Origin: Nemertoderma westbladi
Taxonomy: Eukaryota; Xenacoelomorpha; Nemertodermatida; Nemertodermatidae
Direction: 5' to 3'
DNA: 64,000 nucleotides
NCBI GenBank assembly: GCA_032718475.1
Contig: JAUCBJ010005087.1
Span: 1 to 64,000, forward strand
The notes below the pieces were generated by a model. That model saw only the letters and a program-made list of their open reading frames with translations, had not been told where the DNA came from and ran no database searches. The translations under genes and the position numbers were made by a program. Shown here piece by piece: positions 20,155 through 30,178 of the stretch (positions are counted from its first letter, which is position 1; the number at the start of each line of letters is the position of its first letter).

Positions 20155-20458
20155 TGGGAGAAGTCATTAGGTTTAATGGAGACGAAATGTGAAGTGGTTG
20201 CCATTCAGCAAATATTAGAAAGCTAATAACATTGTTTAGTGAGGAAGTTGCTAATGAACTTGAAACCATCGAGCAAACCTCAGTAGAAGAAGGATAATTC
20301 TCCTCTGATAATGACAATGTCCAGGTATTGTATGATGAAGAAAATGTGATAGTGATACTTGGTTTGTCCAATCCTGGACTAACCAAGTAAAATTATGTCA
20401 CTTAATTCATCGGAACAACGAACTAGCGGCTTATGAGGACGATGAATCAAAAGCCACA
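20155..20458 (+). pseudogene. Gag start fused to pre-RT segment by internal deletion
   Basis: GEVIRFNGDEM with a stop where the homologue has KWLPF matches the DUF1759 start of the larger element (near 44890). From about 20215 the sequence instead matches the region just before RT (plus-strand equivalents of 43050-42800). The jump implies a deletion of roughly 1.8 kb relative to the intact order. At least two stops interrupt the frame. Confidence 0.6.
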
Positions 20459-21037
20459 GTGGAGAGGTACAATGCAAAGTTGAGAGATGAACATGCAGTC
20501 AAATTCTTCACTCAAGAAGCTGTTGAACCTAACACTTATGACAAGACGCTGTCCATGGGAGAAGAATTAGCAAGACAAATTCAAGAGACAACTACCCGAT
20601 TCATTAAGGAAGAGGGACGTTATAAGATAGGTATTCTACTCAGGAAGGGAGAACCCAGCTTCATTAACAACTTACCCCTTGCAGTCAAAAGATTAGAACA
20701 ATTACATCGTCGACTATCAAGCAACGAAAGAGCGAAGGAGATGTATAAGAGGCAATTAAAGAAGTTCATCGAAAAGGGATACACTGAGCGAGTGCCTGTA
20801 GGAGCCAAAGTAACGGAGCAGATGTATTTTCTCACCCATCATTACCTCCCCAAACATGGTAAACCAAATGAAGTCAGAGTAGTCTTTGATGGCTCAGCCC
20901 TCTACAAGAAGGGTCAATCCCCGAAATCAGAACTATTGCCAGGACCCAACTTATTGCAATCTCTGTTGGGCATTTTATCTGTCGGCAATATTCTATTACG
21001 TTTGCCTCCTATATCGAAGGTATGCTTCTGCAGGTAA
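20459..21037 (+). pseudogene. BEL/Pao RT N-terminal part (192 aa)
   Basis: The open frame covers the connector to protease and the RT fingers: FTQEAVEPNTYDKTLS, AVKRLEQLHRRL, the block YFLTHHYLPKHGKPNEVRVV and FDGSALYKKGQSPKSELLPG. This is the BEL/Pao arrangement. It runs parallel to the minus-strand pieces at 42409-42770 of the larger element. A frame change just after LLQSLLGIL ends it. The tail RLPPISKVCFCR is out of frame with the family. Confidence 0.8.
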
Positions 21038-21453
21038 AGGCATTGCCTAAAGCTTGGGATAGTTTACATTTTTTATGGTGGTCAGAAGGAGACTTCAACC
21101 AAGATCCTGTTGAGTATTGGATGACCATCCAAGCTTTCGGCATTATCTCAAGTCCATCTAACGCCTGCTCCACGCGAACAAACACGGACCAGAACAGAGA
21201 CGCCTTCCCCAAAGCTGTCATTGACAACATCAAGAATGACATATACATGGATGGCAATTTGAAATCCCTGCTCACAGTAGCGAAAGCAATAGAGGTAGCA
21301 CAGGGTACAGTCGATTGTCACAAGAAAGGAGGATTTGGATTAACTAAATTTACCAGCAACTCTAGAGAGTTTCTAGAGGCAATTCCTGAGAGTGAACAAG
21401 AAAACAAAGATCTGGACCTCATTAAGGACGACCTACCTGAGACCAAAATGTGA
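21022..21453 (+). pseudogene. BEL/Pao RT palm fragment with altered catalytic motif (143 aa)
   Basis: It continues RT from just after motif A: LQVKALPKAWDSLHFLWW, then QAFGIISSPSNACS and the catalytic block IYMDGNLKS. The family has YMDD; here the second Asp is Gly, which would abolish polymerase activity. It ends SNSREFLEAIPESEQENKDL and a TGA after PETKM. In the homologue the frame continues into the thumb and RNase H. Confidence 0.85.
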
Positions 21454-22050
21454 TGATGGTCCAAAACGTGCAAAATGGTCTTTCAGTTCAAAAATAGCGC
21501 GACAATCCTGTTAGAAATAAAAGGAATTGCCTGAGTATTCTGTAAACCTATTTCGATCCCTTGGGATTCATCAGTCCCGTAACCCTTGTTGCTCGGAACC
21601 TTGTACAACAAATGTGGTTGGAGAATCACTCTTGGGATGACACGCTACAAGGAGAACTGTTGACGTAATGGATGAAGTGGGAAGATTCTCTTCGAGCTAT
21701 GGAGGAGTTTAAGATCCCTTGATCATATTTTGGACACTTTCTCCCTTCGTATTCCTATCAACTCCACGTGTTTGGAGATGTCAGCGATATTGGAATCGGC
21801 GTTGTTGCTTACTTCAGAGTGGAAACCCCAGAGGGAATCAAGGTATCACCCGCAGCTTCAAAATCCCTCATTAATAACAAGTTGCGGAACTAAAGACGGC
21901 CTTATACACTACTGCAATCAGAAAGAACTTTACAGAACAGGTAAACTATAAACTAGATAAAACCTTCTATTGGACGGATGCCACATTGGTGTTAGAAATC
22001 TCACTAACCAACACTATCAATTTAGTGTCTTCGTTACCGAGTTACGAGTT
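21454..22050 (+). pseudogene. RT thumb / RNase H remnant
   Basis: Broken frames carry FDPLGFISPVTLVARNLVQQ, MWLENHSWDD, YSYQLHVFGDVSDIGIGVVA and FYWTDATLVLE, matching 41217-41760 of the large element in order. The Trp codon in FYWTDA (near 21970) is intact here, whereas the large element has TGA at that place. Several stops (near 21668 and 21720) and small deletions are present. Confidence 0.75.
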
Positions 22051-22332
22051 GCTATTATACTCACCTGAACAGAAAAAATTGCCCCCCCCCCCTGCTCTTC
22101 CCGTATCCCATTCAAAATTAATTAATTTGGCAATTACTAAATGATTCCCTTTATAAAAAAAGGCTTTATAAAATATAACCAATTATGAATGTGTTCATTA
22201 ATACAATAGAAAAGGGAATTAATATTCCACACACTAAAGTGATCTGTGGTGAATAAAAAACTTTTCGGTCAGAAAGTCCAGACTTTTCGGCATTATCATC
22301 ACTGCGGTGAACTTTGATACTCCGAAGAGAGG

Positions 22333-22802
22333 TTAGAGAGTGAGGCATTTTACTATCTGATTCAGCTCCATCTCAACAAAGTAGCATACTACTGGTACCT
22401 TTGTTACATCGTTGAAGGTTGGATGACCAAAGTGCCAGTTGACAATTCCATTCTCCATCATATCCATCTTGTGTAGAAGAACAGATGGCTCTTCAATGGT
22501 CAGAAACCACTCTTCAGAATCACCAATAATCAGGATGCTAAAATACTGTCATGCCCATAACTTAGGGTGACTGTTGCATCCGCGTGTGAGGACCAAAGCC
22601 AATAGATGACACTCAGACGTGTAGCCACATTCTTACTTCTTAGTTCCCAATTGGGACAACAGTATGGCCCACTGCCAAATGATGAGTTGAGGCACTGGAG
22701 AACACATGTTCTGATGTTCTGGACAAAATAAAAAATCGAGGTTGCAGCAGATGCCTTGTGGCAGCAACATATGCCACAAGGTTCAATGAATGTGCAAAAC
22801 AT
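22333..22802 (-). pseudogene. Unrecognised coding remnant on the minus strand inside the BEL/Pao copy
   Basis: Two overlapping minus-strand frames read like one protein with a single frame change near 22540: CLNSSFGSGPYCCPNWELRS and YWLWSSHADATVTLSYGHDS first, then DSEEWFLTIEEPSVLLHKMD and NWHFGHPTFNDVTKVPVV to a TAA at 22333-22335. Residue composition (Trp, Cys, acidic/hydrophobic alternation) looks like real protein. I do not recognise the family. It interrupts the BEL/Pao pol between RNase H and integrase, so it probably belongs to a second inserted element or retroposed host sequence. Confidence 0.4.
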
Positions 22803-22905
22803 GGACTGACATACGAGACAAAAGTTTTAGGCAGTGTAACAAAATTTTAACGGGATTTAACGGGTGTAACGGGTATGAGTGTAACGGTGTAAGGTGTAAC
22901 GGGAT

Positions 22906-23453
22906 TTTAATGTTGAACTCGCCCCATGGTGGGGTGGTTTCTGGGAACGTCTGGTGGGTTTATCCAAACGTTGTTTAAAGAAAACACTCGGTGAAATGAG
23001 GACTGCCGTTCTAGATGTTGAACACGTAATAAACAACCGACCGCTTACCTTCGTCTACCACGATGATATTGATGACATTGAGCCCTTGGGGGAGTTACAC
23101 TGTCCCGTTAAAGACGAAATCAACTCTATTGTAATGCGAAAACGTGGAAAACTAGTTAATGCCTATTGGAAACGATGATCGAAAGAATACCTCAGCGAAT
23201 TACGAGAACACTATAAACCACTCGTCCCCAATCAAAACAACAGAGTCGAACCCAGTGTTGGTGATTTAGTTCTCGTACACGAGGAAAAGATGCCACGATC
23301 TCGATGGAGACTCACTAAAATTAAACAAACTCATACAGGTCGTGACGGAAGGATTAGAAGTGCCACTGTAAAGGTCTACGCCGCTCACAAGAAAAAAACA
23401 GTGGAACTCAATAGACCAGTGACATGTCTTTATCCTTTGGAAACAAATGACTG
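22906..23453 (+). pseudogene. BEL/Pao integrase C-terminus and DUF5641
   Basis: Starting at [20 protein letters not shown], which contains the third catalytic acid (E of FWERL) of the DDE integrase, the frame continues through [14 protein letters not shown] to a TGA at 23176-23178. After that stop the same frame runs on as DUF5641: GDLVLVHEEKMPRSRWRL to VTCLYPLETND, with a stop near 23453. The internal TGA sits where related elements have Trp (WKRWSKEYL). The first two catalytic residues lie upstream in the disrupted region and are missing. Confidence 0.85.
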
Positions 23454-23693
23454 AAATTTATTATCTATTGGTTGTAGGGTTGTAATCTACGAAATGTGTT
23501 GTTTATATTATTATTTGAAGCTTGGTTAATTCACATAACAGCATAAATCGACTATTATTTTGTTTCTTGTTATAAAAGTAGGATATTTAGAGTATAGACT
23601 TTATACTAATTTGGTTTTTTTGACATTGTGAATAATTTTTTTTGAACTTTGTTCAAAACTTTGCTCAGAACTTTGTTCAACTTTGTAAATTAA

Positions 23694-24106
23694 CTTGGGG
23701 GAAATGACGTGGATACTACTAATTAATTTATTGTGATATTAGCAAAGTTCTTGTTTTGATTTATTGCTTATTTTGACGTTGACTGCAATCTGATAATCAC
23801 TGCAGGTTTAACACTTTATTGTAATTAATTACGTAATTAATTGTGTCATCATTTAATAAACCATTGCCATGTGTAACCTGTTTGACCTATGTATTGTACG
23901 TAATCAATGTACTGATAAAAACTCTATGTATTAGACTCAATATTAATTCTTTTGTAATTAGTTTGTGTGTTTGTGTGGTTTGGATTAAATTATATTACAA
24001 CTGTAGGTTTGTCGGAATATAAAGATTTTAGTTAGTTTACAATAACTTGTTTTTTTGACTACTAACTTCCCCGAACCGACTCCTCAACACAGCGTTAATT
24101 TTCACA
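23694..24106 (+). repeat. Candidate polypurine tract and 3' LTR (about 402 bp)
   Basis: CTTGGGGGAAA precedes TGACGTGGATACTAC at 23705. A segment ending GTTAATTTTCACA at 24106 has the TG/CA boundaries of an LTR and includes an ATTTAATAAACC polyadenylation-like motif. No second copy is in the window to confirm it. It does not match the 1199-bp LTR of the larger relative. Confidence 0.35.
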
Positions 24107-24689
24107 TAGGGGGTGGAGGTTAGAGGAATATTGATGAGTATGATCTGTTAATTTGTTTTCTGTTGCATTTTTATTTTTAGAAATTTTTATTAAAATTATT
24201 TCACAAATCCTAATAGAAATTTCCGCAGGGTCCCCACTTTTCGCCGGGCCCTAGGCTCAAGCCTCGTAGGCCTCTTGGGTAATATGGCACTGGGCCTGAC
24301 TTGCATTCCGTTACTAGATTACCAGAAGTCAGTACAGCAGTAGGCTATTGCGTTCCCTAACCTGCTACTGTATCATGAGACCGGCTACCATCGGACAGGC
24401 AGCGCATTACAGCATTGAGGATGACCTTAACATTAGGCCTACAGTACAAACTCTTATAATATTTTTAACGCGATATTCGATTCTGGTACTGATAATGGCG
24501 ATAGCAAAACTTGTAGGCCTCACAACTGTACCATCACTTGATTACCACTACTCAGTTTGTAATATAGGCCATTCCTTTAGTCCTTAATGCATTATGCATA
24601 ATGCAATGTAATGCAATAACTATTTGTCTAATGCGCCGCCCCGCGGTCAGATGGTAGCCGGTCTGAATGTGATGGTAGCAGGAGCAGCA
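24107..24689. other. Non-coding sequence with a local inverted repeat
   Basis: CTGCTACTGTATCATGAGAC and GGCTACCATC near 24363-24400 are mirrored by GATGGTAGCCGGTCTGAATG and GATGGTAGCAGG at 24649-24682, an imperfect inverted repeat about 250 bp apart. No gene is recognised. Confidence 0.5.
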
Positions 24690-25815
24690 AGCAGCAGGGG
24701 GTCTTGTCGCATTTCGGCAACTCATAGTTTCATTTCGGCAACTCATAGTTTCATTTCGGCAACTTATAGTTGCATATCGGCAACTGTTAACCGGATGCGC
24801 TTAGGCAAACTAGATGCGTTTCGTAAACTAGTAAACAAAGGCCAACTGGATACTGTATAGAGCCTACAGTATAGAGATAGGTGGAATCTCAACGTCACCA
24901 TCGCATTGTATCAACCAACATAGTCAGAGCAAATCGGTATTATTTATTACCTTTGCCTCATTACGTTTCCCAGTATTCATTTTCAATCTACATTAGTTTA
25001 CCCACGCCTACTCCACCACTACTAACTAATAACTATTACCGAAGGCCTACACAAAACCAACAATAAACGAATAATATTATTATGTCTGATTCAATCAGAG
25101 TTAGGGCTACTACACCTGTCGTGGAAGTCAATATCCCCTTGTAAGCGTAATCATTGTACTGGTAAGCCTGAGTAAGCATCATTAGGCCCCTTGAACAAGC
25201 AACGAAATTGATGTTAGGTTTTGTTTCAGTTTCATTTCTGCCTACATAGTATGCCTACATTCAACAAAATATTCAAAAAAAAATTCATTCAAAAAAATTA
25301 CCAATTCAACAAATTAGTAACTGAAATTAATTATTGCTGAAGTTGTAGCTGGAAACCCCGCCCAGCAAGGTGCGCTTCGCATTGTGTTAGAAAAACTCCC
25401 ATTGGAAATTGTAAACGGGATTTGTGGTTCAGACAGACAGACTCCAGTTCCAAACGTACACATCCACAACTTCAGCTGCGGTATATTTAAAATTAACTAC
25501 TGTAACTAACTCAAACATTTAACAACTCTGCCGTCAATAACTATAACTAACTTAAACTTTTCATAATTTATAATTTACTTACATAATGAGTGCAGTCCCA
25601 GAGTTACATTATACATACGAGGGCATGTGACCTAGTTGCCGAAACGCGACTTCGGTTCGCCGAAATGCAACTACGAGTTGCCGAAATGCAACTACGAGTT
25701 GCCGAAACACAACTATAGCAGTTGGTGAAACGTAATTGTTCAGTTGCCGAAACGCGAATTTGAGTTGCCTAAACGTGACAGTTGCCTAAACGTGACAGAA
25801 CCCAGCAGGGTAGGG
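24690..25815. mobile_element. Candidate DNA element with inverted subterminal motif arrays
   Basis: On the left (24705-24800) GCATTTCGGCAACTCATAGT repeats four to five times. On the right (25640-25790) the complementary motif AGTTGCCGAAATGCAACTAC and variants repeats eight or so times in inverted orientation. Outer flanks are also loosely inverted: GCAGCAGGGGGTCTTGTCGC on the left, CGTGACAGAACCCAGCAGGG on the right. The interior has no transposase frame. Subterminal motif arrays are typical of transposase-binding regions. No target duplication was found. Confidence 0.5.
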
Positions 25816-26125
25816 AGGGAGCCCAGTACGCACTGCTTCTGCATTCTGCATATTAGCCTAGCACTGTAGTGCACAACAACAACAACCCATACTTCTGTAC
25901 TGTCAGTGGATGTACTGTATATTTTGCGAAGGTTTATTTGAAATTAAACGGCAATTATTGGAATTATAGCCCATTATCTTATTTGGTTATGAATCATATC
26001 GGACGCTGAAAGTGTGAAATGTGCCCCCTATCAGTAAATGGATAGCTTTCGCCCCTGCTTTAACATTAGCGATAACTTTCGCATAACTTTCGGTAGCTTT
26101 CGTTAGCTTTCGGTAATTGTCCTCT
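25816..26125. other. Unique sequence with short TAGCTTTCG repeats
   Basis: AACTTTCG/AGCTTTCGGT words recur around 26043-26120. Nothing else is recognised. Confidence 0.45.
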
Positions 26126-27095
26126 TTCAGAACTATACGACTTGCCAACAACAACAAGATTTGCTTTTGCTTTGATTTGGAGGTAAATCTATGTTCGATG
26201 CTAGAAATCTTACGAGCTTATGGAATACCAGAAGTAATTGTCGCTGACATTGGATTGTTATATACACCAAGGTTCAAGCTACACCAAGGTTCCACCTTGG
26301 TGTAGTGGTTACATTGAATTTACTTTAATTTATTTACATCTCCCGTAGGTCGTGGGTTCGATCCTCACATGGGACAGGGCAGTTTTCGTTTCGGCAAGGA
26401 TGCTTTAAAGGGACCAGCCAGGGCTCATGTCTGCCTTGCATCCTTAAGTGGTAGCTAAATGAGTACTTGAGTTTCCTCTGGGGAGTAAAGTTCTGGGGGG
26501 ACCGCACTGGAAATAAGTCGTCAGACTTTGTGCGTAATCCCTGGCCTAGTGGCCGAAGAAAATTAACTTTTACTTTTATACTTTACTTTTGTTATATAAT
26601 GACATACTGTAGGAGCTCAGGTACTCTCACCAGATGGTGAAACTGAGTTGTTCTCAATCCTGGCTGGCGTACTGCAAGGTGACACAGGCTCCATTACCAT
26701 TCATAATTGTATGAGATTTCGCAATGAGGGAGGATGACCACTCTGGGAGAAATGGATTTACACTACTGTACAAGAACGCAGAAGTAGTAGATATCCGGCA
26801 ACTCAGTCACAGATACGGATTTGTGGATCACACTGCCCTGCTCTACTAGCAGATGCACAGCTTCTACTTAATAAAGTGGAGAGGGCTGCTAAGGAGGTTG
26901 GATTGTATATAAATGCTACAAAGACCGAATTTATAACTTTTAATGTTGATGGAAACTTGACAACCATTGATAATAATCTACTAAGGAAGGTCGACGACTT
27001 CCAGTACCTTGAGTCATGGCACTGGATCATGACATAGAAGCTACACAGGAAAGCAAAAGCATGGTTAGCTCTATAATAATCAGACCTAAATTTAT
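26126..27095 (+). pseudogene. LINE reverse-transcriptase fragment, copy 2, interrupted by a SINE
   Basis: RT motifs in order: MLEILRAYGIPEVIVADIGL, then (after the SINE) SPDGETELFSILAGVLQGDT, then AAKEVGLYINATKTEFITF and VDDFQYLESW. It is homologous to 13550-14078. Many stops and indels are present, and the catalytic FADD block is lost near 26820. Removing the SINE and one target duplication restores the order seen uninterrupted in copy 1 (13600-13625). Confidence 0.8.
26265..26588 (+). mobile_element. tRNA-derived SINE nested in the LINE
   Basis: Perfect 10-bp duplications TTGTTATATA lie at 26255-26264 and 26589-26598. The 324-bp insert contains a tRNA-like head with A box TGGTGTAGTGGTTA and B box GGGTTCGATCCTC. 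A body with GTTTTCGTTTCGGCAAGGAT and GGTAGCTAAATGAGTACTTG and a CTTTTACTTT tail complete it. The LINE copy at 13.6 kb has the empty site. Same family as the minus-strand copy at 14990-15215. Confidence 0.9.
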
Positions 27096-27832
27096 AGTGT
27101 TTTGCCACAGGTGTAGCAGGGATATTAATTATCTAACAGTCCAGAAAGCGACAGTTTTTTAAGAAAAACGGGCATAAAAAGTCATTAATCGGATATTCTT
27201 TGATATTCAGATCTCAATTATTCCCATTAATTTTTATCCTGGATTTCATATTACACCATACATTAACTTCTGCATAATGCGTGGTAATCAAGGTGTGTTG
27301 CCCATGCCTGCCCAAAATTGTTTCAAACGTTTTCATTGGCTGCTGAACTCTGTATATAATATGGAATAAACATTATTTACCAATCACAAATTCCTCTCTT
27401 GTTTTCTTTGTTATGGAAAAGTGTGTTATCCAATCATTCCTTGATGGAGAAAACAGCTACAAATTGAAATACTAATAAAATTATAGAAACTCAAAGTTGT
27501 TATTCTCTACTTTGTTTTCACTTCACGGTTTATCTATCACTGCACTTTTGAGTTGGTTGTATCAACGAACTTTTATATTACAGGTTGGCTTTTAAATTAT
27601 AATATACAATACCATATAGTAAGCTACATGAAGTAGTTCAGACATAAAAACAACTGGAGAAGGAGAGAAAAAAATTGTATTTACTTTAATTTGGTCAAGT
27701 AATATATAATAACTTTATTGTCTTTATCAGCCAGGCTCTTGTCAACACTGGGCGCTAACCACGAATTACAAGGAGACAATTTAGAGAACACTTGTGTTAC
27801 GAAAGTACATCCAAATAATATATTATTATACA
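27096..27832. other. AT-rich sequence upstream of the candidate peptide gene
   Basis: No exon-like frame was identified. A promoter could lie here, but no specific element can be supported. Confidence 0.5.
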
Positions 27833-27938
27833 ATGTACAATAATAAGTTGATCTGCTTGTATATGCTGGTATTCATAGCATGTTGCCTTCAAGAAATGAC
27901 TACAGCTAGGAAGTATTACAACAGCCAAATATTATTTG
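27833..27938 (+). CDS. Candidate secreted peptide precursor, exon 1 (signal peptide)
   Basis: From the ATG, 35 codons and one base: n-region MYNNK, hydrophobic core LICLYMLVFIACCL, then QEMTTA as a plausible signal-peptidase site, followed by RKYYNSQILF. The exon ends with a consensus donor, G then GTAAGT. The split codon is completed by the first two bases of the exon at 30039. Together they would give an 81-residue precursor whose only dibasic site is Gly-Lys-Arg. Alternative: an unconnected chance frame. The strong donor plus signal-peptide pattern makes this more likely real than not. Confidence 0.5.
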
Positions 27939-28013
27939 GTAAGTCTAAATATATATTTTTATAATAACATGACCTAGTAGGTAATGATTAATGTAAATAA
28001 GTGCCACCTTGGA

Positions 28014-28070
28014 GTGTGTAGTCTAACCCATTGCCTGGTGTTCCATCCCCGCAGGGGGGTCAGGGTTATT
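28014..28070 (+). repeat. Decayed SINE head fragment
   Basis: GCCACCTTGGAGTGTGTAGT and CCATCCCCGCAGGGGGGTCA resemble the tRNA-like head of the SINE family at 26265. The B box is degraded. Confidence 0.35.
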
Positions 28071-28920
28071 CTCAATTCGCCAAAAAAGTTTCAAAGTGAT
28101 AACTAGGGCATAAGTTGGTAATATCAAATTTCCAAAGCATCTCCCTACCCTCTTGAAATTCATGGAAACCTATAGCAAAAACGTCAATTATTTATGCACT
28201 AATTTTCAGATGGTTTGATATAGCTAATGTACATTATTTCCTTACAAATTTGATTGCCGTTAATGACCAACTCAAATTTAGATTAACTGATTGGGGCTTT
28301 GAATGTATAATTAAACAGGAAAAAAAAGAGCAGTTTATGTAGCTACATTATTAAGCGTGGGCGTTGATTACAGTAAGAAGTGAGTGAAAGAACAGGCTCC
28401 CATAACGTCAGTCCGTGACTGTTGAATATCTTTTGTCGCCATGTTAGCAATGCTGCGTGCCCGGACATTGCTCTCACGTTCCGGAAATTGGGATCCTATG
28501 TACAGGTGTTTGATGTTGTCAAATAAATATATAATCAATTTGTAAAGTTGTTATTTGGCGTCCACTTTTCTATTATTATGCTATATATGTCTATATGCCT
28601 CTGCCCATTCATGGAATGGGTATGGAGCTCCCAGTGGGGCCCCCCATTCCTGTATTTTGCAGTACAAGTTGAATTGTACAATAGTTAAGCGCTGGCAAAA
28701 ATTCATACAATAAATTAAAATCATTTTAATTATTAATACATTTTTTTATTTTTAACTTTTCATATTATCTTTTTATGATGCCCCGACTGCCAGCTCTCTT
28801 ACTTTTATAAAACAAATTCAACGCTAAATTATTAATAAAGCCAATTAGTGAAATAATTAATTAAATTTTTTACTACTGCAATTCCCTGTTAAAGGTTATG
28901 TATGAGCTCAATGCGCATAT

Positions 28921-29005
28921 TCGGTATGTTATATACAGCCAGATACTATGGTATGTTACATACAGCCAGATACTATGGTATGTTACATACAGCCAGATAC
29001 TATGC
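28921..29005 (+). repeat. 27-bp tandem triplet
   Basis: GGTATGTTACATACAGCCAG plus ATACTAT occurs three times, with one T/C difference in the first unit. GTATGTTACATAC is itself nearly palindromic. Confidence 0.9.
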
Positions 29006-30038
29006 CATTAAGTTTATTTCTGTCAAATTTTGTCAGGATATTCTTTGTATAACCATAGCTAGTAGAAATAATAAAATTGAATTCACAAAATTGAATTTTC
29101 GATGACAAAAATTCTTCCCCACCTGAATGTATCTGTTGTGAATTCTAATAACAAAAAATAGATGACTTATTCAGTTTCGTTGACTAAACAGATCGTCAAC
29201 GATAAACGATTGAATATTCTTGGATTCCTATTTTTTTGGTTTAATTAATTCAGGACAGGACGGAAACCACACAAATCCACATCCTAGTGAAGTGGCAACG
29301 TCCCATTAAGGAACTTGTAAATTCTTTAACTCATCGTTTGTGTTCGACCGTATTTCTTGGAGTGAAGCCACATGAATTCTTTATCTAATCATTAGTGTCA
29401 CCGATGTATGTTTTTAAGTAGATGTTAAGTAGTCTTTTTATGTGAGAACAACAATTTATATTCAATTTCCTCCATATTCTATCAATAAGTTATTGTTAAT
29501 ACTGGTGTTAAGATTACACTAATTTTTACTTATATACTGTAATATTGTCGTAAAAATAAGATTTCATTTAAAAATATAACTAAATCATTAATTTACAATG
29601 CAAATTATATGCACTAAAATTTGCTTATTTGCACAAAATAATAAAAATATAAGTATAATTATGATTTAAAAATAGTTAAAATAAATTTTAAAGTTGGTTT
29701 GGTAACATTTATCAATGCTGAACAGTTGGAAGGGCAGCACCATCTTCCACTTCAATAAAAATCAACCAAATATTAAATAAGTGTTAAATAAAAATTTAAA
29801 AATATAACTACTTATTGCCGTAATGTTCCGTTAAATAAAGTAACGGAATATTTTTACTGGACAATATTAAGTATTTCAAGCATTAATGTTCTTCTTATTT
29901 AAATTTACCATGCAAATAGTAATTATTATAATAGGTAACTTGACACCATAATTTGTCTTCTTCAATAAATATATTTAGTGTAATTTTTCCTTGGTTCTCA
30001 GTTGCTGATGGCTATCTATTAACTGGTTTACGTTACAG

Positions 30039-30178
30039 GGCATTCCGGAAAGAGGGGATCTAATGCCGGCGGTGACGGAGAAAAGTTGACTGACGTTGTG
30101 CGAAACTCCAAAGATCGACTGGATAGAGACGGGAAACTGACAAGGGATCAAGTGTTGGATGTTAGTCAGAAACTTTGA
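30039..30178 (+). CDS. Candidate secreted peptide precursor, exon 2 (processing site and tail)
   Basis: After an acceptor (CGTTACAG) the frame gives GHSGKRGSNAGGDGEK, a 40-residue acidic/basic tail ending DQVLDVSQKL, and TGA at 30176-30178, with AATAAA immediately after. Gly-Lys-Arg is the usual signal for prohormone cleavage with C-terminal amidation, so the product could be an amidated linear peptide from the segment before it. There are no cysteines after the signal. One short peptide after a signal, a GKR site and a trailing associated peptide resembles GnRH/AKH-type precursors, but the peptide itself matches none I know. Confidence 0.45.

Larger units (their letters stand above)
20155..24106 (+). 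mobile_element. Decayed BEL/Pao retrotransposon copy
   Basis: Plus-strand remnant of the same pol family as the element at 34394-50551. A short piece of the Gag DUF1759 start (near 20157-20200) is followed abruptly by the pre-RT segment, so most of Gag and protease is deleted. RT, RNase H, integrase C-terminus and DUF5641 remnants follow, with stops and frameshifts. An unrelated minus-strand coding remnant is embedded around 22.3-22.8 kb. A candidate 3' LTR lies at 23705-24106. No 5' LTR was found. Confidence 0.8.
27939..30038 (+). other. Proposed 2.1-kb intron of the peptide gene
   Basis: Begins GTAAGT and ends TTTACGTTACAG. It contains a decayed SINE-like piece near 28014-28070 and a 27-bp tandem triplet at 28921-29005. 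The rest is AT-rich with no recognised exon, though a small missed exon cannot be ruled out. Confidence 0.45.

Noticed and set aside
26285-26375. Possible tRNA gene with GGGTTCGATCC
   Set aside because: Same reasoning: it is the head of a SINE with 10-bp target duplications, and the anticodon arm is not a proper stem.
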